From an uncultured Ruminobacter sp. (GTDB lineage: Bacteria; Pseudomonadota; Gammaproteobacteria; Enterobacterales; Succinivibrionaceae): a stretch of 32,649 nucleotides of DNA. The stretch covers positions 1 through 32,649 of the forward strand of contig CACWVT010000018.1 in the NCBI GenBank assembly GCA_902764345.1, read 5' to 3'. The notes beneath the pieces were generated by a model, which was not told the origin of the DNA, did no database searches, and saw only the letters and a program-made list of their open reading frames with translations. Both the position numbers and the translations under genes were made by a program. The first letter of the stretch is position 1, and the number at the start of each line of letters is the position of its first letter. This document shows, in pieces, positions 1-7,817 of this stretch.

Positions 1-71
1 CAGTTACGTAAAGTCTGAACATGAACACCAAGCAATTTAGCAGCCTGTCCAATTGAAATAATCTTATTCAT
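1..71 (-). CDS. IS607-type serine recombinase/MerR-like HTH protein, N-terminus only
   Basis: The gene reads leftwards off the window edge, so only the first 23 codons are visible: Met-Asn-Lys-Ile-Ile, then Ser-Ile-Gly-Gln-Ala-Ala-Lys-Leu-Leu-Gly-Val-His-Val-Gln-Thr-Leu-Arg-Asn. This is the N-terminal MerR-like helix-turn-helix typical of IS607-family TnpA, which in that family precedes a small serine-recombinase domain. In IS607 elements tnpA is usually followed by tnpB; that would lie outside the window to the left. The other possibility is a MerR-type regulator or an excisionase, because the catalytic serine region is not visible. The upstream 50 bases are very AT-rich. Confidence 0.6.
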   Translation of the reverse strand, partial: MNKIISIGQAAKLLGVHVQTLRN

Positions 72-125
72 TACAAACAAACCTATAACTATTTTAAATG
101 TATTATAAACTATTTATAGATTTAG

Positions 126-359
126 TCAAGCAGTTGTTAACCCTGATGCGTAATCAAGTTCACCGTTGAAGAATTCGTACTTGCTTAATGGATTCAATGT
201 TTCAAAACGGATTTCGGAAACGTTTTGATTAAGAAAATAAAATTTTCTGCAAGCATCAAGTCTCAGACACTTGATGAGTGATTTTCTGATTTTTGAAATA
301 TCGGCAGTTTCCACTGCATCAATAATGCCGTCGTGTATGTCCTGTTCAGTATCCGTCAT
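126..359 (-). CDS. small hypothetical protein (77 aa)
   Basis: I do not recognise this protein. It has 77 residues, starts acidic (Met-Thr-Asp-Thr-Glu-Gln-Asp) and is soluble, with no membrane segment or signal peptide. The start has a plausible Shine-Dalgarno (TAGGAT about 7 bases upstream of the ATG), and the codon use resembles a real gene more than a chance frame. It ends 54 bases before the start of the recombinase-like gene on the same strand. It could be a cargo gene of the mobile element or a host gene next to the insertion. Confidence is limited because it is short and matches no family I know. Confidence 0.45.
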   Translation of the reverse strand: MTDTEQDIHDGIIDAVETADISKIRKSLIKCLRLDACRKFYFLNQNVSEIRFETLNPLSKYEFFNGELDYASGLTTA

Positions 360-852
360 CTTTTATCCTAAAATATTAATTCCGCTTCCATGCGTTATTA
401 CGATTCTGAAGTAATATACTTTCCATTAAAGTTTTTAATTTTCCTCTTTTTCCGATTAGGAATCAACAATTAGTCGTTTTTTAATCACTAAACATGAAAT
501 ACCTCGCAACAGTAAAAAAACTCTGACTGTATAATGAAAGTGTCGGTGCTTAGATCATCCTGCTGATTACCGCTGTTTCGGTATGATAAATTTCCGAGGG
601 TTTTTACGGAGGGTTCGATCTGATGCCGCATGTATTCCGCATGCAGCCATTTTGAATCCGGATGTGTTTTCCCTTCGGACGATAATAATCACCACATATC
701 ATCCCGTGCCGCCGGTCAATCTCTGTACTGACAGTCGAGAGGCTTTTTGCCGTCAACGCCGGAAGGGTACGGTTCTTTTTTTCCGTTCGGTACTGTTCTG
801 ACGTCCGGTTTCAGGCTTTTTTGGATTAACTCAAACATTTGAGGTTTTTGAT
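360..852. other. 493-base spacer without a convincing gene
   Basis: The left half is AT-rich and probably holds the promoter of the small gene reading left. A TATAAT box at 530-535 reads right, but no good -35 box lies 16-18 bases upstream. A small hairpin (TACCG / CGGTA) lies near 568-583. The open frame at 583-801 has no ribosome binding site and a composition unlike its neighbours, so I do not call it. The rest may be the 5' leader of the lipoprotein gene. Confidence 0.4.
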
Positions 853-2631
853 ATGAAAAGTCCAAAGGTCATGCCGGCAGCTGCCATGATTGCTGCCCTC
901 TCCGCTCTGGCTGCCTGCGGGGAAACAGACATCGAACTGTGCAATACCGCCTATGATGAAGGCGATTACAGTTCAGCAATGCGCTACTGTCAGCGAAGCA
1001 AAGCCATAACTAGTCCGGATGCACTGTACATACTGGGTCGCATAAAAAGCGAAGGACTCGGCGGAATCGAGGTTGACAGATGGGAAGGCATGGACTATCT
1101 GTACAGATTCCTTTTTGTTCCGGGCATGAACATGTCGGAATATCCATATGCGTCAGACGTGCTGAGACAGCTTACCAATGACGTACCCTTCATGAGAAAG
1201 TATCCTGACAAGGCCGCCAAACTGCTGAAGCTTTTTGAAAATCTCATGAAGCGTCCGGAATTTCAGAACAGCCAGAATTACAGGGCGCTGGCAAATCTTT
1301 ACATAAACGGTCTGGGTACGGATCCTGATTATGAAAAGGCCTGGGAATACCTGGATGCCGCATCGCAGAAGAAGGATCTTGACGCCATGTATTATCAGTC
1401 AGTGATGTATATTAACGGCATGGTGGAAAAGACTCCGGAAAAAGCTGCCAGATTCAGGGAAATACTGGCCAAGCGTTCAAGATCCGGTGTGGCTTCCGTG
1501 GATGAGCTGCGTGAATATGCCCTGTCTGTTATTAATGATGGTGGGGATGACACAAACATCGAATACGGTCTTACCGTACTGAGGGAGCTTGCCACCGATA
1601 ATGACGGTGAATCGGCATTCGTCCTTGGAAATCTGGCTCTTGAAAAGAAAGACGTGGTAACCGCCAAAAAGTGGTTCCGCATGGCTGCCGAGCAGGGGAT
1701 TCCTCAGGCATCAATAAGACTGTCAGATCTTATGTATCGGGAAAAGCAGTACCTCAATTCCTTCAATCTGCTTTCTGAAGCCGCAGCATCAGGCAGTCAG
1801 CTGGCAAACTTCAAAATGGCACTTATTTATCTCGGAAAAACCAGCTACGGTTCAGATGTTCCCGTTGATTATGACAAAGGCATGGACATTCTGCAGAAGA
1901 TGTCTGCAGTGAGTCTCGATAACAGAAAGAAGGACAGTGAATACTATGCTCTTGTTGCCGCAAGAAGGGCGCTTGCATCGGTATATACCTATGGCGGATT
2001 TAATCAGTCAAAGGATTTGAAGAAGGCTGAAAGTCTGCTTCTCCCTCTTTCCGAAGCTGATGCGGATTCTGCCGGAGAACTGGGAAATATCTACGCCATG
2101 ACGGAAGGTGAGCTGTTTGACAGCACCAAGGCTCTGCAGATGTTTGAAAAATCCGTTACTTCCGGTGTTACTGAAAACAATCTGATTGTAGGTTCCATGT
2201 ATCTGCACGGTGTCGGTACAAAGCCTGACTTTGAAAAGGCGCACCGCATTTTCATGCGTGTGGCTGATGACGGCAACAACGACGCCTATAACGATCTCGG
2301 CAATATCTTCATGAATGGTCTTGGGGTTGAAAAGGATATAGAAAAGGCAGAGGATTTTTATACCAGGGCCGCAGCCAACGGCAATCACGTCTCCCTGTAC
2401 AACATGTCTCTTCTTAAGGCCTCCCAGTCCGACTATGCCGGCGCCTATGCTTGGGCAGCGGCATATACGTCATGCGGATACGGCAATGCCGCCCAGAGGG
2501 TAAAGGGCTATTTTGCCAAGATTGATAAGACTGAGCAGAAACAGGCCGTGGAAAAGGCGGTTGAGATTATCGGAAAATACGGTTGCGAGACACCTAAGAA
2601 CGTAAAAAAATGGTGGCTGAACCCTAAGTAG
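853..2631 (+). CDS. Sel1-like (TPR) repeat outer-membrane lipoprotein
   Basis: This 592-residue protein begins with a lipoprotein signal peptide: a basic N-terminus, a hydrophobic run and a Leu-Ala-Ala-Cys lipobox ending at Cys22. Residue +2 is Gly, which favours sorting to the outer membrane. The rest is a solenoid of Sel1-like/TPR repeats, recognised by recurring units such as Ala-Leu-x-Tyr-x-x-Gly-x-Gly, 'YINGLGTDPDYEKAWEYL', 'YLHGVGTKPDFEKAHRIF' and 'FMNGLGVEKDIEKAEDFY'. Such proteins usually scaffold protein-protein contacts at the envelope; the partner here is unknown. A ribosome binding site (TGAGG) precedes the ATG at a slightly long spacing. The gene stands alone and is closed by a strong terminator. 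Confidence 0.85.
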   Translation: MKSPKVMPAAAMIAALSALAACGETDIELCNTAYDEGDYSSAMRYCQRSKAITSPDALYILGRIKSEGLGGIEVDRWEGMDYLYRFLFVPGMNMSEYPYASDVLRQLTNDVPFMRKYPDKAAKLLKLFENLMKRPEFQNSQNYRALANLYINGLGTDPDYEKAWEYLDAASQKKDLDAMYYQSVMYINGMVEKTPEKAARFREILAKRSRSGVASVDELREYALSVINDGGDDTNIEYGLTVLRELATDNDGESAFVLGNLALEKKDVVTAKKWFRMAAEQGIPQASIRLSDLMYREKQYLNSFNLLSEAAASGSQLANFKMALIYLGKTSYGSDVPVDYDKGMDILQKMSAVSLDNRKKDSEYYALVAARRALASVYTYGGFNQSKDLKKAESLLLPLSEADADSAGELGNIYAMTEGELFDSTKALQMFEKSVTSGVTENNLIVGSMYLHGVGTKPDFEKAHRIFMRVADDGNNDAYNDLGNIFMNGLGVEKDIEKAEDFYTRAAANGNHVSLYNMSLLKASQSDYAGAYAWAAAYTSCGYGNAAQRVKGYFAKIDKTEQKQAVEKAVEIIGKYGCETPKNVKKWWLNPK

Positions 2632-2647
2632 TCTGAAGTAAACATCA

Positions 2648-2678
2648 ATGAGCGGCACTCGGATGCCGCTCATTTTTT
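2648..2678 (+). terminator. intrinsic terminator after the Sel1 lipoprotein gene
   Basis: A perfect 10-bp stem (ATGAGCGGCA / TGCCGCTCAT) with a 6-base loop is followed directly by a run of T residues, 16 bases after the stop codon. Confidence 0.9.
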
Positions 2679-2693
2679 AGCAGGAGATAAGAA

Positions 2694-2756
2694 ATGTCAC
2701 AAAACCAGTGCTTCAATTTCTGTTTTACGTTCCTTTATGAATTCCTTAACTTGTGA
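2694..2756 (+). CDS. possible 20-residue mini-ORF with strong ribosome binding site
   Basis: A 20-codon frame starts 7 bases after a perfect AGGAG and ends in TGA at 2754-2756. The peptide is hydrophobic and Phe-rich. It lies just after the lipoprotein terminator, so it would need its own promoter or read-through. The good Shine-Dalgarno is the only support; it may be chance, and the opposite strand also has a candidate frame here. Confidence 0.2.
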   Translation: MSQNQCFNFCFTFLYEFLNL

Positions 2757-2777
2757 ACTACCGTAAGCATCCTGAAT
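2697..2777 (-). pseudogene. 26-codon frame with AGGAG but no ATG/GTG/TTG start
   Basis: Read leftwards, a 26-codon frame has protein-like composition (charged, helix-forming, ending Glu-Ile-Glu-Ala-Leu-Val-Leu). An exact AGGAG at 2786-2790 is 8 bases upstream of an ATT codon, and a TATAAT box (2814-2819, minus strand) lies further upstream. There is an in-frame stop just before the ATT. It is either a rare ATT-start small protein or the tail of a decayed gene. I do not recognise the family. Confidence 0.25.
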
Positions 2778-3010
2778 ATTTTAATCTCCTTCTTTTCTTT
2801 ATTTTAAGGTGTGATTATAATAATAGCGGAAATACGGGGGAGGACGTTTTCAGGAAGATGACGCGTAAACCTGTAGAGGATTTTATTTCGGCGTGTAAGG
2901 CCGGCAGGTTCCGTTTGCAGTGTCCCTAAAGTTAAATAACGGTATGTTTGTCAGCTGCGCAGTATGCTCCCCGCTTTTGAATTGTAGAATTTCAACGTTT
3001 AGTTTTTAAA

Positions 3011-3628
3011 ATGCTTAAGAAAATCCCTAATGTCCTTACTCTTCTGAGAGTTTTTTTAATACCCGTATACATCATCTTCTTTCTTCTCCCGAATGAGTGG
3101 AGTAATCTTGCCGCAGCCTTTGTGTTTGTTATAGCCTGCTTTACCGATCTGCTTGACGGTTATCTGGCCCGTAAGTGGAAGGTGTGCTCAAAATTCGGGG
3201 CTTTTCTTGATCCGGTTGCTGATAAAATCATGGTATGCGTGGCACTGGTCATGCTGGTCGGCTGGTTCAGCGCACATAAGGATGACTATTACCCGGGATT
3301 CTCAATCATTCTGACAATCTGTTCCGTAATCATCATTTCCCGTGAAATCGTAATCAGCGCCCTGAGAGAATGGATGGCTGAAATCGGCAAGCGTGGTCTG
3401 GTTGCCGTAAGCTGGGTAGGAAAGTGGAAAACAGCCATTCAGATGATGGCCATAGCAGGTCTTATCTGGAGAGATAAGGAACTTATTTTCCGTGATAACT
3501 GGATGGCAAATCTGTCCTTACTGCTCATGCTTGTAGCCACAAGTCTTACAATCTGGTCAATGGTGAGTTACCTTATTGTCGGCATAAAGTATATGGATGA
3601 TGATGCCGGTCAGGCTTCAAAAGACTGA
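3011..3628 (+). CDS. pgsA: CDP-diacylglycerol--glycerol-3-phosphate 3-phosphatidyltransferase
   Basis: This inner-membrane enzyme makes phosphatidylglycerol phosphate from CDP-diacylglycerol and glycerol 3-phosphate, the committed step to phosphatidylglycerol and cardiolipin. The CDP-alcohol phosphotransferase motif is complete: Asp46-x2-Asp49-Gly50-x2-Ala53-Arg54-x8-Gly63-x3-Asp67-x3-Asp71. The N-terminus (Pro-Asn-x-Leu-Thr-Leu-Leu-Arg) is typical of PgsA, several hydrophobic segments follow, and 205 residues is close to the usual family length. It appears monocistronic and is closed by a terminator. In E. coli pgsA sits between uvrC and the glyW-cysT-leuZ tRNAs; here neither is adjacent. 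Confidence 0.93.
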   Translation: MLKKIPNVLTLLRVFLIPVYIIFFLLPNEWSNLAAAFVFVIACFTDLLDGYLARKWKVCSKFGAFLDPVADKIMVCVALVMLVGWFSAHKDDYYPGFSIILTICSVIIISREIVISALREWMAEIGKRGLVAVSWVGKWKTAIQMMAIAGLIWRDKELIFRDNWMANLSLLLMLVATSLTIWSMVSYLIVGIKYMDDDAGQASKD

Positions 3629-3649
3629 TAATGTCATTACGTATCCCGT

Positions 3650-3690
3650 AACGCCGTTATGTGAACTGCATGACGGCGTTTTTGTTTTTT
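3650..3690 (+). terminator. intrinsic terminator after pgsA
   Basis: The stem AACGCCGT / ACGGCGTT (3650-3657 with 3673-3680) has a 15-base loop with further partial pairing, and is followed by TTTGTTTTTTT. Confidence 0.85.
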
Positions 3691-3781
3691 TGCGGAGTAT
3701 TTCAATGAAAGTGCGGACTGCAGATGTGTGATGAGGCTGTCTGCCGGTGTTTCCCGTTACAATGTATGCAGTGCCGTATGC

Positions 3782-3787
3782 TATAAT
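3782..3787 (+). promoter_or_regulatory. candidate -10 box upstream of the 378-aa gene
   Basis: A consensus TATAAT lies about 125 bases upstream of the start at 3912. The best -35 match (TTACAA at 3757-3762) is 19 bases away and weak, so this is tentative. Confidence 0.3.
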
Positions 3788-3911
3788 CATGTCAGTGTTT
3801 TTGAAGGCAGCGGAAAGAGTGAACTGAAAAAACGGATGCCGCCGGATTGTGCGGCTGCATTAAGATGCGACGGTCTGATTTTTAGAAGAGAACTGCAGGG
3901 GGAGCAAGCTA

Positions 3912-5048
3912 ATGTTTTATTACGATACACAGCTGAAATCTTTATGTTCTTATGCCATTCCCGGCATAAATTACGGTATCTGCCATTTCAGTGAAGACGG
4001 AAACCGCCCGGCAGATGGCATGAATATATGCAATCATGACAAAATGACCGGCAGCTTTTTTTCCGCTGAGAAAAGATTCATAGATGCGGAAGATCACGGG
4101 AATATGCACGGCAGCCTGAAGGTTTTCCGCGAGGAACCGACTGAAGATCTTCTTAATGATTTCCGCTGCATTTTCAGTGAACTAAAAAAGGGCGGCTTTG
4201 AAAGCAGAGCCAGTATTCTTCTGGATCTTCTGGGGTTCAGGGACAGCGGTATACACATAAACGGCGATTACCTGTTTATCTATGATTTTTTCAGTTCCTT
4301 CAGAAAGTTTGAAATTTATCTGGACTGCGCCACCGGCAAGGTTACGGAAATAAATACCTTTGATTATGACAATTCCAAAGAAGTAAAGTATCCGGTTAAC
4401 GCAGACGGTTTCACTTCCATGCTCATTGAGATTCTTGAGGATCTTTTCAGCGTGGATTTGTCTCACGATACGGTATCGTCTGATGATTATCCGTTAAACG
4501 TCACCATAACTGAAGTGTCAGCATCGTGGCCTTTTAAGGCAGTTGCCTCCGCCGTTTCAGTTCCGTTCCCAAAAGGAGAAAGCGGAGAAGCTCCGGCACG
4601 GAATGATGTATCCGATAAACACCATGATGATAAAGAGCCGAAGCAGAACGGCGATACGCCCGTTTCCACAGACAATAAAGCTGCGGGAGACGACAGTGCT
4701 GTTTCTCACGGAGATGCGGATTTTTCGGAGTCGGGAAGTTTTGAAAATCAGGTCGGGGGCGGAGCATTCGGGCGTCAGTCAGGTATTCCGCAGAAGACTG
4801 AACCGACAGGTTTTGATGAAGACCGGTACGCAGCGTTTCCGGAAGACACTCAGTTAAGGAAAACTGCAAAAGAAGTACAGGAAGATCTTGATGATAAAAC
4901 AGGGATTCTTAACGGAGTCATGGAAATATGCAGGGACATGTGCATTGGGGTACTGATAATATCCTTGGTGTTAGGACACTGGCATATTGCCATTATTTCT
5001 CTGGTTTTCATTTTGTTTTGCTTTTTCTGCTCAGACAGGAAGGACTAG
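3912..5048 (+). CDS. uncharacterised C-terminally membrane-anchored protein
   Basis: I do not recognise this 378-residue protein. Residues about 1-200 look globular, with no signal peptide. Residues about 215-320 are a polar, low-complexity linker rich in Asp, Gly, Ser and Lys. Residues about 335-373 are strongly hydrophobic (one long or two short membrane segments), followed by a charged tail Ser-Asp-Arg-Lys-Asp. This suggests a cytoplasmic domain tethered to the inner membrane from its C-terminus. The start at 3912 has GGAG about 8 bases upstream. The gene ends 72 bases before the ClcA gene on the same strand with no terminator between them, so the two may be co-transcribed. Confidence 0.7.
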   Translation: MFYYDTQLKSLCSYAIPGINYGICHFSEDGNRPADGMNICNHDKMTGSFFSAEKRFIDAEDHGNMHGSLKVFREEPTEDLLNDFRCIFSELKKGGFESRASILLDLLGFRDSGIHINGDYLFIYDFFSSFRKFEIYLDCATGKVTEINTFDYDNSKEVKYPVNADGFTSMLIEILEDLFSVDLSHDTVSSDDYPLNVTITEVSASWPFKAVASAVSVPFPKGESGEAPARNDVSDKHHDDKEPKQNGDTPVSTDNKAAGDDSAVSHGDADFSESGSFENQVGGGAFGRQSGIPQKTEPTGFDEDRYAAFPEDTQLRKTAKEVQEDLDDKTGILNGVMEICRDMCIGVLIISLVLGHWHIAIISLVFILFCFFCSDRKD

Positions 5049-5120
5049 TGAATAATGAGGACTGTTTCGCGGCACGGACACCGTGCCTGCGGGATTTGAC
5101 GGAAAACTGGCGGGGCTTAT

Positions 5121-6530
5121 ATGAAAAGACAGGTGGTTAGTTCAAGAACGGCTGATTTCTTCAGAAGGCATGGTCAGAGACTGCACGTGCCGCTTATGCT
5201 TACCGTGGCATCTCTTATCATAGGTTCCGTTACCGGAGCCGTCTGTGCCTTCTTTGAGCTTCTGCCTAATCTTCTGAACGGAGTCAGAACAGAATGGCTT
5301 CAGTCTCTTCTTAATGGCGAGGCCGACAGTGTGACGGTTGCCGTTATTGCCTTCATCATAAGCTTTGTGATGATCGTGCCGGCAATATATCTAACCAGAA
5401 AATATGCACCGGAGGCAGGTGGCTCCGGCATCCCGGAAATTGAAGGAGCCATGGTTGACTTAAGACCCGTAAGATATAAAAGGGTTCTTCCGATTAAATT
5501 CTTTGGCGGTATTCTTTCCCTGAGTTCAGGCATGGTACTGGGACGTGAGGGACCGTCCATTCAGATAGGCGGTAACCTGGGGGCAGCGGTGTGCGATTTT
5601 CTTAAAATCAGAAAAGAGGATTTCTACGTACTTCTTGCCGCCGGTGCCGCATCTGGGCTTGCCAGTGCCTTCAACGCTCCTCTGGCGGGAATGCTGTTTG
5701 TCCTTGAGGAAATGCGTCCTCAGTTCAAATACAGATTTTCAGCTGTGCAGGCCGTGGCGATGGCCGTTATTCTTTCTACAACGGTAAGGGCTCTTATTGT
5801 AGGTAACGGGGATCCTGTTTTTGATCTGCCGGTGTTTGCCAGAGTAGATGCAAAGGATTTTATTGATTTTCTGATATTCGGCTGCATTGTTGGTGTGGCT
5901 GGCGTACTGTTCAACAGAGCAGTGGGCAGAATGCAGGATGCCTATGCATCGTTTTTCAGGGGGAAAATTCTCCGTACCGTTCTTACGATTTCCGTGGTCG
6001 GAGGAATATACGGTGCGGTTTCTGTCTTTTTCCCTGATGTTACGGGATCAGGCATGCATTTCATAAGCGGCTGGATAATGACCTCTTCGTCTCTGGGATT
6101 GTTGGCTGCAGTGCTGCTTGCAAGATTCATCGGCATACTGCTGTGCTTCTGTTCCGGAATTCCCGGAGGCATATTTGCACCGTCTCTTTCGGTAGGTGCG
6201 TTAATAGGGGCTGTTCTGGGTATGGGCATGCTTCATCTGGGGATTCTTAATTATGACCCCGGCATCCTTGCCATTGTGGGTATGAGTGCCTTTTTTGCGG
6301 CTTCCGTAAGGGCTCCGATAACTGGTATTATTCTTATCTGTGAAATGACCAATAATTTCCAGTTCCTGCTGCCGACGATGATTGCGGTGGCGGCAGCCAC
6401 ACAGACGGCGTCACTTCTTAAGGGCAGACCTCTTTATACCCAGATACTTGAAAGAACACTGCGTCTTTCCGGTAATGAGGAAAAGATAGAGGAATATCGG
6501 GTCTTTAAGAAGGAAAATAATGTGGATTAG
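5121..6530 (+). CDS. clcA: ClC-family H+/Cl- exchange transporter
   Basis: This inner-membrane antiporter exchanges chloride for protons and in enterics helps extreme acid resistance. All ClC selectivity motifs are present in order: Gly-Ser-Gly-Ile-Pro-Glu, Gly-Arg-Glu-Gly-Pro with the gating glutamate, Glu-Glu-Met-Arg-Pro-Gln-Phe, which holds the internal proton glutamate of E. coli ClcA (Glu203), Gly-Ile-Phe-Ala-Pro, and a late Pro-Leu-Tyr matching the chloride-binding tyrosine. Keeping both glutamates argues for an exchanger rather than a channel. At 469 residues it matches E. coli ClcA and lacks CBS domains. The start follows a GGGG-containing ribosome site. The preceding gene is the unknown membrane-anchored protein. 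Confidence 0.92.
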   Translation: MKRQVVSSRTADFFRRHGQRLHVPLMLTVASLIIGSVTGAVCAFFELLPNLLNGVRTEWLQSLLNGEADSVTVAVIAFIISFVMIVPAIYLTRKYAPEAGGSGIPEIEGAMVDLRPVRYKRVLPIKFFGGILSLSSGMVLGREGPSIQIGGNLGAAVCDFLKIRKEDFYVLLAAGAASGLASAFNAPLAGMLFVLEEMRPQFKYRFSAVQAVAMAVILSTTVRALIVGNGDPVFDLPVFARVDAKDFIDFLIFGCIVGVAGVLFNRAVGRMQDAYASFFRGKILRTVLTISVVGGIYGAVSVFFPDVTGSGMHFISGWIMTSSSLGLLAAVLLARFIGILLCFCSGIPGGIFAPSLSVGALIGAVLGMGMLHLGILNYDPGILAIVGMSAFFAASVRAPITGIILICEMTNNFQFLLPTMIAVAAATQTASLLKGRPLYTQILERTLRLSGNEEKIEEYRVFKKENNVD

Positions 6531-6591
6531 GAGCGTCTTTTACGTTTCTGAAAAACATTAATCAGCTGTTTTCCTGCTGTTGGTAAGGAGA

Positions 6592-6626
6592 AATACACAT
6601 CAATTTTACGATTATTGATGTGTATT
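6592..6626. repeat. perfect 12-bp inverted repeat between convergent genes
   Basis: AATACACATCAA (6592-6603) and TTGATGTGTATT (6615-6626) are perfect complements around an 11-base AT-rich loop. It lies between clcA and the zinc-ribbon gene, which converge. It may end both transcripts, but there is no T-run on either side, so it could also be a protein-binding site. Confidence 0.6.
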
Positions 6627-6685
6627 CTGATTTGATAAATTCCTAAGACAACATACATTACTGTCTGAAGACGGAAGTATGAATG

Positions 6686-7807
6686 CTATAACTTGTTTAG
6701 GATTTCCTGGTCTCCAAACACAGCTCTTGCTGCGATTTTTCTCTGTTCCTTGTTTTTATTATCGATGTTTAGGTTAATAATAAAAAGTGTGAGGGCTAAA
6801 CCTAACGGGATTGTTGCCCAAGCCCAGCTTGAGGCAAAAAAGACAATGACGGACAGTATTAATGAGGCACCAATGCCTAAACCGAAGCGTTCATCCATTG
6901 TTTTAAGAGCCGGATCAACCGGATGAGTCCAGTCATTTGTATTCTTATTTACTCCGGAAGAAACGAAGTAGAACTGCTGGTTACAGTATGAATACTGGGT
7001 AAACCAGAATGGAACCAAAACTGTTTCGCTTTTATCCAAAAATCGTGGATCAAGTTCGACGCTCGTGGAACACTTTAACTTGCGGAATCCTTCGGGAGCT
7101 ATTTCTCTTGCTCTGTTTTCCGCAATGCGTCCGGCTATGGTTTGACCATAGCTGTTCCAAAGGGAACGGGAATCCTGATTTGCATTTAATACTTTAAATT
7201 TTGGTTCATTTTGATCATCTGAATTCTGAACCATTGATGGTTCAAAAACAGCACCGTTTTGATTTCCAATTTCATTGTTAACTGCGAAATTATCAATGAA
7301 TTGTGCAATGCCTGATGGGAGTCTGTTTTCTTCTGAATCTGAAGCATTGCCCCATGCAGAGATCAGAATTTTAAAATTACCGTTTGTGTTGCCACTGTGA
7401 GGGCGGTATTCGGTGTTTGAACCTGATTTAATCGGTACTTCGCAGTTCCATGAGCAGTAAAAGTTTCCTTGATAGGTGAAATATGGAACATAGAGCTTTT
7501 CAATTCTGTCAAAGGATAACTGGTTGAATATATCCAGAGGAACATCACTGGTGGTTGTAAGATGTGAAATGATCTGATCACTGAAACTTTCAACATCTTC
7601 TTTAAACGGGATAATAAAAGTCGAATTTCCGGACTTTCTTTCATAAAATTCCTTCTCGCTTGACGATTCTGAATTTTTGAACGGATTCAGAAATTTCTTT
7701 TTACAAAAAGGGCATGTAACAGTATCGGCGTTCCTGTCGAAATCAGTGATGCTCTGCCCGCATCCCGAGCACTTTAATTCTTTGAGAAATTCTTCGTTAC
7801 GACTCAT
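6686..7807 (-). CDS. zinc-ribbon protein with C-terminal membrane hairpin (YdjG-like)
   Basis: This is the third gene of the SPFH operon. The N-terminus has a four-cysteine zinc ribbon (Cys13-x2-Cys16, Cys32-x2-Cys35). A long middle region of about 260 residues is polar and of unknown fold. Residues about 309-344 form two closely spaced membrane segments, followed by a basic tail. The design resembles Bacillus YdjG, a zinc-ribbon membrane anchor that works with the SPFH protein YdjI; this is by architecture, not proven homology. The start has a TGGAAA ribosome site and follows the four-TM gene by 10 bases, so the genes are surely one operon. The exact role is unknown. Confidence 0.7.
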   Translation of the reverse strand: MSRNEEFLKELKCSGCGQSITDFDRNADTVTCPFCKKKFLNPFKNSESSSEKEFYERKSGNSTFIIPFKEDVESFSDQIISHLTTTSDVPLDIFNQLSFDRIEKLYVPYFTYQGNFYCSWNCEVPIKSGSNTEYRPHSGNTNGNFKILISAWGNASDSEENRLPSGIAQFIDNFAVNNEIGNQNGAVFEPSMVQNSDDQNEPKFKVLNANQDSRSLWNSYGQTIAGRIAENRAREIAPEGFRKLKCSTSVELDPRFLDKSETVLVPFWFTQYSYCNQQFYFVSSGVNKNTNDWTHPVDPALKTMDERFGLGIGASLILSVIVFFASSWAWATIPLGLALTLFIINLNIDNKNKEQRKIAARAVFGDQEILNKL

Positions 7808-7817
7808 TTTATTTCCA

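Larger units (their letters stand above)
2679..3010. other. spacer between the lipoprotein gene and pgsA
   Basis: These 332 bases hold the two opposed mini-frames listed separately and the region upstream of pgsA. A TAGAAT box at 2985-2990 could serve as the pgsA -10 element, but the -35 region (about 2962-2967) is poor. I see nothing else convincing. Confidence 0.35.

Noticed and set aside
583-801. 72-codon plus-strand frame before the lipoprotein gene
   Set aside because: No ribosome site, odd composition and no recognisable motif; more likely leader sequence.
3728-3994. 88-codon frame overlapping the start of the 378-aa gene
   Set aside because: No ribosome site; the overlapping gene has a good one and coherent protein features.
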